NCBI RefSeq assembly: GCF_002356295.1
Contig: NZ_AP018042.1
Location: 1,024,361 to 1,088,360, forward strand
Length of the DNA: 64,000 nt
Direction: 5' to 3'
Origin: Labilibaculum antarcticum
GTDB taxonomy: Bacteria > Bacteroidota > Bacteroidia > Bacteroidales > Marinifilaceae
In this document: positions 54,173 through 62,498 of the stretch, piece by piece
Layout: each line of letters opens with the position of its first letter
Position numbering within the stretch: the first letter of the stretch is position 1
Program-made: the position numbers and the translations under genes
The notes under the pieces: model-generated
Told to the model about the DNA's origin: nothing
The model's database searches: none
What the model saw: only the letters and a program-made list of their open reading frames with translations

Positions 54173-54940
54173 CTATTTCTTTACCGTGTTTAATGAATGA
54201 GCAAGATACTTGAGTCTTTTCAGAAAATCTTTTTTCTTACTTTCTGAAACCTCAACCTCTTTTCCTGAGCTTAAAATAATACGTCCCCCACGCCCTTTTA
54301 TGTACTGACTAATGTAATTTAGGTTGACCAAATGCTTGTTGTGAACTCTACAGAATATTTCTTCGGGCAATAACTCCTCAAAATTTGACAATACTTTGGA
54401 AACCATCAATACAGTATTATCACTCAAATAAAAATTGGTGTAACTACCATCGGCTTCGCAACGAAGAATCTGGTTTAATTCTATAATGCGGAGACCATTT
54501 GATGTAGGGAGAATAATTTTCTGATGATGATTACTTAAACTGTCGCACAAGATCTTTATCTTTTCATTTAAATCAACATCTTGATGATTTTGCTTACAAC
54601 GTTTTACAGCACTCTGTAATTCAATATAATTAATAGGCTTTAACAAATAATGCAAAGCGGCAAACTGAAAAGCCTTAATTGCATAATCATTAAAAGCGGT
54701 TGTGAAAACCACTTCAAAATCACGATCTTTGACTCTTTCCAAGACTTCAAAGCCATCCCCGTCGGGCATCGAAATATCTAAAAAAACCAAATCTGGCTTT
54801 AAACTATCAATTGCTTCTATTCCTGTTTCAACATTATGTGCAAAACCAATCACCTCTACTTCCGGACAATACATTTCCAGCAACTTATTTAGAGTTGATT
54901 GGCTTTTTAACTCATCGTCAATAATCAGAGCTTTTATCAT
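54173..54940 (-). CDS. LytTR-family response regulator
   Basis: Product of 255 residues. The receiver (1-about 118) is complete: acidic pair in LIIDDE, phospho-acceptor Asp55 in LVFLDISMPDGDGFE, Thr in VFTTAFN and Lys in LLKPINY. The LytTR domain (about 150-248) has LRCEADGSYTNFYLSD and FCRVHNKHLVNLNYISQYIK. Close paralogue of the gene at 50290 with matching C-terminal half. No histidine kinase is next to it, so it is an orphan. It may control the downstream lipoprotein/beta-barrel operon. Confidence 0.92.
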   Translation of the reverse strand: MIKALIIDDELKSQSTLNKLLEMYCPEVEVIGFAHNVETGIEAIDSLKPDLVFLDISMPDGDGFEVLERVKDRDFEVVFTTAFNDYAIKAFQFAALHYLLKPINYIELQSAVKRCKQNHQDVDLNEKIKILCDSLSNHHQKIILPTSNGLRIIELNQILRCEADGSYTNFYLSDNTVLMVSKVLSNFEELLPEEIFCRVHNKHLVNLNYISQYIKGRGGRIILSSGKEVEVSESKKKDFLKRLKYLAHSLNTVKK

Positions 54941-54973
54941 TTGTATTTATATACTTTAAAATGGATCATAAAT

Positions 54974-55012
54974 ATAAAAAAAAGCACTGCAATTGGAGTG
55001 CTTTTTTTTATA
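54974..55012. terminator. terminator after oligopeptidase B gene
   Basis: AAAGCACTGCAATTGGAGTGCTTT (stem with one mismatch, 54981-55004) flanked by A-run and T-run; active for the minus-strand gene ending at 55024. Confidence 0.8.
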
Positions 55013-55023
55013 TTTATGTCTAA

Positions 55024-57141
55024 CTATTTGTTAATTCCAACAAGATCAAGAACAAAGGCGTATTCTAATGCAACTTCGTGATAACGTTCAAATCGCCCGG
55101 AAGCTCCACCGTGACCAAAATCCATATTAATTTTCATCAGCAAAGGATTATGATCTGTTTTCATATCGCGTAATTTAGCCACCCATTTTGCAGGCTCCCA
55201 ATATTGAACCTGAGAGTCGTGCAAACCTGTTGTAACTAACATAGCAGGATATTCTTTAGCTTCCACATTATCGTAAGGAGAATAAGAAAGCATGTAATCG
55301 TAATACTCCTTCTCTTTTGGATTACCCCACTCATCAAACTCACCGGTAGTTAAGGGTATTGATTCATCAAGCATTGTTGTTACCACGTCAACAAAAGGAA
55401 CTGCGGCAATAATGCCTTTGTAAAGATCTGGTCGCATATTACTAATTGCACCCATCAGTAGCCCTCCGGCACTTCCTCCCCAAGCAAAAACTTTATCTTT
55501 TGCAGCATAGCCTTCTGCTACCATGTGCTCCGCACAAGCGTTAAAATCAGTAAACGTATTTTTCTTCTTTAATAGCTTGCCATCCTCATACCAATAGCGT
55601 CCCATTTCTTGTCCTCCACGAACATGTGCTGTCGCAACAACAAAACCGCGATCCAACAAACTTAATCGAACTGAGCTAAAATACACATCGGAACTGCTAC
55701 CATATGAACCATAAGCCGATAACCAAAGAGGATTTGTTCCTTTTTTGAATTTATCCTTACGATAAACCAGTGAAACAGGTACCTTGGTTCCATCCTCGGC
55801 CGTGGCCCAGATTCGCTTGGCTTCATAGTTAGACTTATCGAAATCACCAATAACTTCCTGCTGTTTCATTACCGTCTTCACTTTGGTGCTCATGTCGTAA
55901 TCAATAGTGGAAGATGGTGTGGTTAATGAAGTATACCCATAACGAAGAACCTTGGTCTCAAATTCAGGATTTGTTGAAATCCAGGCAGTGTAGGTTTCTT
56001 CGCCAAAATCGAGATAGTGTTCCTTATTATCCGCCCAATTTCTAATTCGCAACTGATTTAAGCCATTCTTTCTTTCTTCTACAACGAGGTAGTTTTCAAA
56101 TATTTCAAAATTGCTTAAATATACATCGTCACGATTCTGAATCACTTCAATCCAATTCTCTTTAGCTGTTTTGGCTATCGGAGTCTTCATCAAACGAAAG
56201 TTTTTTGCCTGATAATTAGTTCTGATGTAAAAATCTCCTTTATAATGATCAATTCCATACTCTAGATCTTTCTCGCGAGCCTGAAACATTTTGAATTCAC
56301 TGTTAGGCGAATTAGCATCGATATACCTGTATTCAGAAGATAAGGTACTGGTTGAACCAATTACAATATATTTCCTCGATTTTGTTTTGAAGCAGGATGT
56401 ATAAAAAGTATTGTCCTTCTCTTCATAAACCAGTTCATCCTGATCAACAGCTGTACCCAAAACGTGTTTGAACACTTTATATGGCAGTAAAGTTTCGGGA
56501 TGCTTAACGGTGTAGAAAACAGTTTTATTATCACTTGCCCAAGTAATACCTCCTGTTGTATTTCCAATCTCATCAGCATATACCTTGTCGTCAACCAAAC
56601 TTTTAAATTTGATTGTATATTTTCTGCGACTTACAGTATCTTCTGAATAGGCCAGAATTTTGTTGCTTTCACTAACAGAATAATCTCCAATACTAAAAAA
56701 ACTAAATCCTTTCGCCATTTCGGGAACGTTGAGCATAATTTGCTCATTGACTTCTAATGATCCTTCTTTGCGACAATACAAAGGATATTCAGCATCTCCT
56801 TCAGTCCTGCTGTAATAATAAAATCCATTGGATTTAGCAGGAACAGATTCATCTGTTTTTTTAATACGGGCAATCATTTCATCAAACAGCTTTGTTTGAA
56901 ATGCTTCGGTATGCTTCATCATTGCATCGGTGTAGCTGTTTTCTGCATTCAGATAATTAATTACAGCTGAATCTTCCCTCTGATTCATCCAATAATAATT
57001 ATCGATTCGAGTATCTCCGTGAACAGTAAGTTCTTTTGCTATTTTTTGTGCAATGGGTGGTTCCGGCGTTTTTACTTTTGGACCGCAAGACATTGCTAAA
57101 GCTGCAATTACAGCAATGCTGAAAAACAATTTAAATTTCAT
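55024..57141 (-). CDS. ptrB: oligopeptidase B (S9A serine peptidase), lipoprotein form
   Basis: Cleaves peptides after basic residues. The 705 residues start with a lipoprotein signal (FFSIAVIAALAMSCGPK, Cys at 19), so the enzyme is membrane anchored and exported, unlike cytosolic OpB. A beta-propeller (about 70-415) precedes the catalytic alpha/beta-hydrolase: VFAWGGSAGGLLMGAISNM with the Ser, VPFVDVVTTMLDESIPLTTG and EFDEWGNPKEKEYYDYMLSY (family signature), the Asp in GLHDSQVQYWE, and the His in MDFGHGGASGRFE. It is monocistronic and has a strong terminator. Confidence 0.93.
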   Translation of the reverse strand: MKFKLFFSIAVIAALAMSCGPKVKTPEPPIAQKIAKELTVHGDTRIDNYYWMNQREDSAVINYLNAENSYTDAMMKHTEAFQTKLFDEMIARIKKTDESVPAKSNGFYYYSRTEGDAEYPLYCRKEGSLEVNEQIMLNVPEMAKGFSFFSIGDYSVSESNKILAYSEDTVSRRKYTIKFKSLVDDKVYADEIGNTTGGITWASDNKTVFYTVKHPETLLPYKVFKHVLGTAVDQDELVYEEKDNTFYTSCFKTKSRKYIVIGSTSTLSSEYRYIDANSPNSEFKMFQAREKDLEYGIDHYKGDFYIRTNYQAKNFRLMKTPIAKTAKENWIEVIQNRDDVYLSNFEIFENYLVVEERKNGLNQLRIRNWADNKEHYLDFGEETYTAWISTNPEFETKVLRYGYTSLTTPSSTIDYDMSTKVKTVMKQQEVIGDFDKSNYEAKRIWATAEDGTKVPVSLVYRKDKFKKGTNPLWLSAYGSYGSSSDVYFSSVRLSLLDRGFVVATAHVRGGQEMGRYWYEDGKLLKKKNTFTDFNACAEHMVAEGYAAKDKVFAWGGSAGGLLMGAISNMRPDLYKGIIAAVPFVDVVTTMLDESIPLTTGEFDEWGNPKEKEYYDYMLSYSPYDNVEAKEYPAMLVTTGLHDSQVQYWEPAKWVAKLRDMKTDHNPLLMKINMDFGHGGASGRFERYHEVALEYAFVLDLVGINK

Positions 57142-57300
57142 ATTAGTAAGCTATTTAAAGGTGTAAGATTCACAAACAATTAAATTCTATTGATAATAAA
57201 AAAATCGTGTTTGTTAAAAATCAACAACTAATCTAAGAAAAATAAATAGTTAAACAGCAAAATTTCGATGCGAAGGATATTTGAACGATTAAGACTACTA

Positions 57301-59415
57301 TTAACTGGATGAAAGCACTTTTAGATAGGAGATGCCAAGACGAATTTTATAATATTCTATTTCTTCTTTCATGAACATATAGAGATCCTTAACATTATCA
57401 GTCTCATTTAAAGAACGGTAAGCATTTTCAATCAGTTCAAATTCTGAAGGATTCAAATACTCTGTCAAATCAATATCAGCGCCCTTTTCATACAAAGAAG
57501 CCAAATGAGAATATATGGTAACTGGATTGATTTTTCGAATACTTGCAATTTCTTCCACAGAGAAACCTTGCTTGTAATATTCATAAGTCTGATAAAAAGA
57601 TTCACCACTCTTTTTGGCTTCCTTATTCTTATTCTGACTAAACACTACAATCTCATTAATAAACAAATCGCCATACAATTGATACTTCCGAACACCCACG
57701 CCCGATATCATTTTGAATTCGAACTCACTAGCAGGTTCTTCCTGAGCCATTTCTAATAGACTAGCATCGGAGAATACCAAATATGGAGGAATATTCTCTT
57801 CACGGGCTATCTGCAAACGTAATTTTCGCAATGCTTCGAATAATCCCTCTCTTGCCTCCTGCTTGCCTGTCTTTAAAATTGGCTTTATTTCAGGATCGGA
57901 CTTCATGGTAGCCAAACGAACCAAATTCACAAGTCTTTCCCCAAAAAGCACTTCTCTCCCCTGCTCGGTCAACTTCAGCGCATTTCCATCATCATAGGCA
58001 ACAGAAATGTAACCTAAGTTTAAAAGCTGCAACATGTATTGTTGCCAATCCTGATAGGCAATATCTTTTCCGACCCCATAGGTTTTGATTTTATTATATC
58101 CTCGGCTTAAAATTTCCTGACGGGAAGAGCCCCGAATGACATCAATTAATGTTCCCGATGCAACCTTTTCTTTCAATCGAACAATTGCCGAAAATGCCTT
58201 TTGGGCGATTATGGTTCCATCGAATAGACGAGGTGGCTTTTTACATACGTCACAATTGTTGCAATTTTCTTCCAAATGTTCACCAAAATAATTTAGTAAA
58301 ATCTTTCTCCGGCATATTTGAGCATCACAAAATTGCTGGATTCGTTCCAATTTGGCATGTGCAACCTCTTTTTGTGCTGACTGCTCAATAAATCTACGAT
58401 GAACAATTACATCTGAGAAACTATAAAACAAAAGTGTATCGGCCTTTAATCCATCTCGGCCGGCACGACCAATCTCCTGATAGTAAGACTCTATGTTTCG
58501 CGGAAGATTGTAATGGATTACCCAACGCACATTCGACTTGTCTATTCCCATTCCAAAAGCAATGGTAGCGCATATTATTGGCACTTCATCATTAATAAAA
58601 TCTTCTTGTCGCCGGGCTCTTTCTTCGGTTGGCAAACCCGCATGATAATAGGAGGCATTCACTCCTGCATTCCTAAGTTTTTCGGCTAAACCCTCGGTCG
58701 CCTTTCTGCTTAAGCAATAAATAATTCCTGCCTGATGTGGCCGTTGACGCAGAAAACCAAGAATGGTTTTAAATTTATCCTTACCGGGAGCCACGTTCAA
58801 GCTTAAATTGGGTCGGTCGAATGAAGAATTGAATTTCTTAGGATCTGCAAGACCCAATTGATTAACAATATCTTTCTGTGTTAAATTATCCGCCGTAGCG
58901 GTTAAAGCAATTACAGGAACATGAGGAAATTGCTTTTTCAAATAAGCCATTTTTGCATACTCCGGTCTAAAATCGTGTCCCCAAACAGAGATACAATGTG
59001 CCTCATCAATGGCAAATAAATTCACCTTTAGCTGTAAAAGCAGGTAATAAAAATCGTGACTAACTAATTTCTCAGGAGAAACATACAGAAGCTTTAACTT
59101 TCCTTCGTTGATTCTCTCCATGACATCAGCCTGTTGCTGGGAAGACTGCGAGCTGTTCAAAAAAGCCGCATCCACACCATTGGCATGCAAACCTTCCACC
59201 TGATCTTTCATGAGGGCAATCAGTGGTGAAACAACCACAGTTACGCCATCCATTATTAATGCTGGTATTTGATAACATATGGATTTACCGCCACCCGTAG
59301 GCATAATAACCAAGGCATCTTCACCCTGAAGTACGGATTTGATAACCTCTTCCTGCAAAGGCCGGAAATGGTCATATCCAAAATATTTTTTTAATGCGCG
59401 CTTGGCTGTTGTCAT
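57301..59415 (-). CDS. recQ: ATP-dependent DNA helicase RecQ
   Basis: 3'-5' helicase of 704 residues. Helicase motifs: MPTGGGKSICYQIPA (Walker A), FAIDEAHCISVWGHDFRPEY (DEAH box), TATA, and QEIGRAGRDGLKADTLLFYS. The zinc-binding RecQ C-terminal region has four Cys (CRRKILLNYFGEH, CNNCDVC). A winged helix, an HRDC domain (about 520-600) and a C-terminal HTH_40-like segment (SVEEIASIRKINPVTIYSHL) follow. It has its own promoter box at 59438 with a possible -33 element. Confidence 0.96.
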   Translation of the reverse strand: MTTAKRALKKYFGYDHFRPLQEEVIKSVLQGEDALVIMPTGGGKSICYQIPALIMDGVTVVVSPLIALMKDQVEGLHANGVDAAFLNSSQSSQQQADVMERINEGKLKLLYVSPEKLVSHDFYYLLLQLKVNLFAIDEAHCISVWGHDFRPEYAKMAYLKKQFPHVPVIALTATADNLTQKDIVNQLGLADPKKFNSSFDRPNLSLNVAPGKDKFKTILGFLRQRPHQAGIIYCLSRKATEGLAEKLRNAGVNASYYHAGLPTEERARRQEDFINDEVPIICATIAFGMGIDKSNVRWVIHYNLPRNIESYYQEIGRAGRDGLKADTLLFYSFSDVIVHRRFIEQSAQKEVAHAKLERIQQFCDAQICRRKILLNYFGEHLEENCNNCDVCKKPPRLFDGTIIAQKAFSAIVRLKEKVASGTLIDVIRGSSRQEILSRGYNKIKTYGVGKDIAYQDWQQYMLQLLNLGYISVAYDDGNALKLTEQGREVLFGERLVNLVRLATMKSDPEIKPILKTGKQEAREGLFEALRKLRLQIAREENIPPYLVFSDASLLEMAQEEPASEFEFKMISGVGVRKYQLYGDLFINEIVVFSQNKNKEAKKSGESFYQTYEYYKQGFSVEEIASIRKINPVTIYSHLASLYEKGADIDLTEYLNPSEFELIENAYRSLNETDNVKDLYMFMKEEIEYYKIRLGISYLKVLSSS

Positions 59416-59437
59416 GGATCAATTTTAAAAGGGACAA

Positions 59438-59467
59438 CAAAGCTAATACAATTGTGCATAGCACAAA
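59438..59467 (-). promoter_or_regulatory. recQ promoter (-33 and -7 boxes)
   Basis: On the minus strand TTTG, 18 bases, then TAGCTTTG (TAnnTTTG), located 23-52 bases upstream of the recQ start. Best match to the full Bacteroidota promoter in the window. Confidence 0.5.
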
Positions 59468-59658
59468 AAAGATTTTATCAACACAACAGGTCTCAATTCA
59501 TCAATAACATATTGAAAAAAATATTCTCAAAAGTGTTTTTTATAACATATTAATAAAATCTAAAACCTGATAAAGATCATACACAAAAACAGGCCATTAA
59601 ATGGCCAAAAATTTACTTTTACTGCGAAACACAAACAACAAACACACAAGTAAAAGAT

Positions 59659-60837
59659 ATGAACGCAATTAAGTCGATTAAGGAGACTGATTTCCTTAAG
59701 AAACGAAGGTATGAAGCCGTAATGTTTCTTCTTACCTTCTTTGGAATTTTCGGCTATGTTGGTCACTACATGGGAGTCGCCAACATGCTAAATACCATTA
59801 TGAATACGGCATGGGATCTACTGATGAACACCGTATTCTATATTATGGGGATCACTGTACTTTCAGGAGCTTTAGGAAAATTACTGATTGAATTTGGAGT
59901 GGTTCGCTTACTGGAGAAAATTCTTGCTCCTTTAATGAGACCCCTGTTTAATCTTCCAGGCGTTGCAGCTCTAGCCGGACTTTTAACTTTCCTATCAGAC
60001 AATCCTGCCATTATCAGTTTGGCTAATGATAAAAATTTCAGTAAATATTTTAAAAATTATCAACTTGTTTCCTTGACCAATTTCGGGACTGCTTTCGGCA
60101 TGGGGTTAATCGTAATCACTTTCATGTCAACTCTTAGAATACCGGGAAATGAAGAAAATTTGCTCATACCTGCACTAATTGGCCTCGTTGGAGCTTTGGT
60201 AGGTGCTATTGTTTCGACACGATTAATGCAACGATTAATAAAAGGTCACATTGCTATTAAAAAAGATGATGATTACGAGGGAGCTACTGAAATAATCAGT
60301 TTCAAATCGGAAGGTGGCGTATTTCTTCGATTTTTGAACTCTATTTTGGATGGAGGAAAATCGGGTGTTGATTTAGGCTTATCTATTATTCCCGGCGTAC
60401 TTATTATTTCGACCATGGTAATGATGCTAACCTTCGGCCCTAAAGATGCGGCTTTGGGCTATCAGGGAATTGCCTACGAAGGCGTGCCCTTACTGCCTGA
60501 ACTGGCCGGACACATCTGGTGGTTGTTCGAAGGATTATTCGGATTTAAGCATCCTGAATTAATTGCATTCCCTGTAACATCCTTGGGCGCTGTTGGTGCC
60601 GCATTATCTTTAGTTAAAGCATTTATTGCCAAAGGAATTATAGATGGTAATGTTATTGCTGTATTTACCTCAATGGGGATGTGCTGGAGTGGTTATTTAA
60701 GTACTCACACCGCAATGCTCGATACTCTTAACTACCGTGAATTAACATCAAAAGCCTTGCTTTCACACACAATTGGAGGGATTTTTGCGGGTACATTTGC
60801 CCATTACCTTTATGTCCTTGTAAGTCTATTACAATAA
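59659..60837 (+). CDS. nucleoside-recognition (Gate) domain membrane protein
   Basis: Integral membrane protein of 392 residues with about nine hydrophobic helices. Gate-domain features are AGLLTFLSDNPAIISLAND and the second half with STMVMMLTFGP and FPVTSLGAVGAALSLVKAFI. It resembles the CD0519/CD1768-type membrane family, relatives of SpmA/SpmB and nucleoside transporters, with unknown substrate. It is monocistronic, with a terminator at 60861. A second Gate protein in the window is the SpmAB fusion at 24401. Confidence 0.75.
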   Translation: MNAIKSIKETDFLKKRRYEAVMFLLTFFGIFGYVGHYMGVANMLNTIMNTAWDLLMNTVFYIMGITVLSGALGKLLIEFGVVRLLEKILAPLMRPLFNLPGVAALAGLLTFLSDNPAIISLANDKNFSKYFKNYQLVSLTNFGTAFGMGLIVITFMSTLRIPGNEENLLIPALIGLVGALVGAIVSTRLMQRLIKGHIAIKKDDDYEGATEIISFKSEGGVFLRFLNSILDGGKSGVDLGLSIIPGVLIISTMVMMLTFGPKDAALGYQGIAYEGVPLLPELAGHIWWLFEGLFGFKHPELIAFPVTSLGAVGAALSLVKAFIAKGIIDGNVIAVFTSMGMCWSGYLSTHTAMLDTLNYRELTSKALLSHTIGGIFAGTFAHYLYVLVSLLQ

Positions 60838-60860
60838 ATATATTTCACACCTCTACTTTG

Positions 60861-60893
60861 AATGCCATCTCCTGCAGATGGCATTTCCTTTTA
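60861..60893 (+). terminator. terminator of the Gate-domain gene
   Basis: ATGCCATCT / AGATGGCAT perfect 9-bp stem followed by TTCCTTTT, 25 bases after the stop. Confidence 0.75.
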
Positions 60894-61001
60894 GTAAATA
60901 TGCTCGATTAACACTTGAATTCCCGCTATTAATATAAAATTAACTGATGTGTTAAGTCTCTCTTTATACATTTAGATATTATTCACACTAAAATTAACTT
61001 A

Positions 61002-61937
61002 ATGACATCTTTTAAGTCTCTTGCATTTTTCCTCCTTTTTATTGTTTCCATATCCTGCTCAGAGAATAACTCCGAGAATACAGATCCTTCCAATCAAAAA
61101 CCTACAAATCCTCCAGCCAATAAATACTCGGCAATTTTTGGTGGTGGCCCTTTCTACTCTGGTGGAGATGAAGTAATCGTTGATTTAAAATCGTCTGGAT
61201 TTTCGACAGTAATCTTATGGACAATACATGTGGGGGAAGATGGCAGCATGAATTTTAACGATCAGAAAGTAATCGATTCGAATGGGGAATACATTGGTGA
61301 CCCGTCGTGGACCAATCGATTAAGCTCATTACTGGAAACTCCAACATCGGTTGATCGCATTGAAATTGGAGTAGGTGCCTGGGGTGCTCAATCGTGGGAA
61401 AACATAAAAAACATGATCGAAACTGAAGGATCAGGGAAGGAAAGCAAACTCTATCAATCGTTTCAAAAATTGATGGAGATAACTGGTGCAACAGCTATTA
61501 ATTTTGACGATGAAGTAACTTATGATGTTGCTTCAACCGTTCAGTTTAGTTTGATGCTCGCTCATATGGGCTACAAAATCAGCCTTTGTCCATTTGATCA
61601 GATTAACTATTGGAAATTGGTTTACGAACAAGTAAACGCCCAAAAACCAGAATCTATTGATCGTGTTTATCTGCAATGCTATGCTGGTGGCTATTCGAAC
61701 AAACCTGCCATCTGGAATCAACATTTTGGAGACTTGAAAGTTTCGATGGGTTTATGGTGCCGAAACGGGAACAACTGCGTGAATGGGGATAGTCCTTCGG
61801 AAATTGAAAGTAAAATCGAAACTGATGCAGGGAATATTTCAGGTGGTTTTATCTGGTTGTACGACGACATTCAGAAATGTGCGGCCTACGGAACAAGCAG
61901 TTCTTATGCACGAGCCATAAATAAAGGTCTTCAGTAA
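61002..61937 (+). CDS. lipoprotein of unknown function, possible TIM-barrel (GH18-like)
   Basis: Product of 311 residues with a lipoprotein signal (FFLLFIVSISCSENNSEN, Cys at 19) and a Ser/Asn/Pro-rich linker to about residue 40. The remaining part alternates strands and helices: SGFSTVILWTIHVGEDGSMN, IEIGVGAWGAQSWENIKNMI, ATAINFDDEVTYD, YKISLCPFDQINYW, DRVYLQCYAGGYSN and GGFIWLYDDI. This repeated beta-alpha pattern with acidic residues after strands (NFDDE, LYDD) suggests a (beta/alpha)8 barrel such as GH18-type chitinases, but the DxxDxDxE catalytic motif is not present. The enzyme class is open. Monocistronic, surface or periplasmic. Confidence 0.65.
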   Translation: MTSFKSLAFFLLFIVSISCSENNSENTDPSNQKPTNPPANKYSAIFGGGPFYSGGDEVIVDLKSSGFSTVILWTIHVGEDGSMNFNDQKVIDSNGEYIGDPSWTNRLSSLLETPTSVDRIEIGVGAWGAQSWENIKNMIETEGSGKESKLYQSFQKLMEITGATAINFDDEVTYDVASTVQFSLMLAHMGYKISLCPFDQINYWKLVYEQVNAQKPESIDRVYLQCYAGGYSNKPAIWNQHFGDLKVSMGLWCRNGNNCVNGDSPSEIESKIETDAGNISGGFIWLYDDIQKCAAYGTSSSYARAINKGLQ

Positions 61938-62498
61938 ATTCTTTATTTGGAATTCCTTTTCCGAAGTTTACTATCGCATTTTGCAATCTTAATAAAAGCC
62001 TATTAATTAACATTCTTGCGAATCTGCTTACTCCTAAATTGTTTTTATTTTGGCCTCTAACAATGGTGAAAGGCTTATTTGACTAAGAATTTTCTATCAT
62101 ACCACCTGACTGGAATGACCGCAAAACTCAAAAGACATGATAATACATGTATTAAAAGCCTTGCCAGCGACAGAACGAACACCCCTTGCATTAGTAATAG
62201 CCTCACCGGCACTATTCGCTTGTGCCCCTGCACACGTGCAGTTGGCAACACGACTAGTTGTTTGAGGTACTTCATCGCTGCATGCTACCAAACTATGCAC
62301 AATCTACAGGTAAACACGCTTGCGAGAGAACAATTTCCAGACAGGAACAAGGATCACAGATTTGCAGGGATCATTCCGTCATTTTAATTGGGGGCTAACA
62401 CTTATGCAGGAAATCATCCAAATAGAAATTTGCAGGCTCGCAGCTTTGCAGGACAGCAAACGACAAGAAATAATAGGGCTTAAAGACTTGCGAGAAGC
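61938..62498. other. intergenic region with GC-rich coding-like island
   Basis: 561 bases without a firm gene. 62120-62300 is richer in G and C than other spacers in the window. Short direct repeats of TTTGCAGG occur at about 62360, 62426 and 62443. Confidence 0.45.
62097..62300 (-). pseudogene. possible relic of a small Cys-rich lipoprotein
   Basis: A 67-codon frame from a GTG at 62300 encodes SLVACSDEVPQTTSRVANCT then CAGAQANSAGEAITNARGVR and more, with codon composition (purine first, pyrimidine third) like real genes here. SLVAC resembles a lipobox, but the signal peptide that should precede it is cut by an in-frame stop just upstream, so it may be a broken lipoprotein gene. Not recognised. 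Confidence 0.3.
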
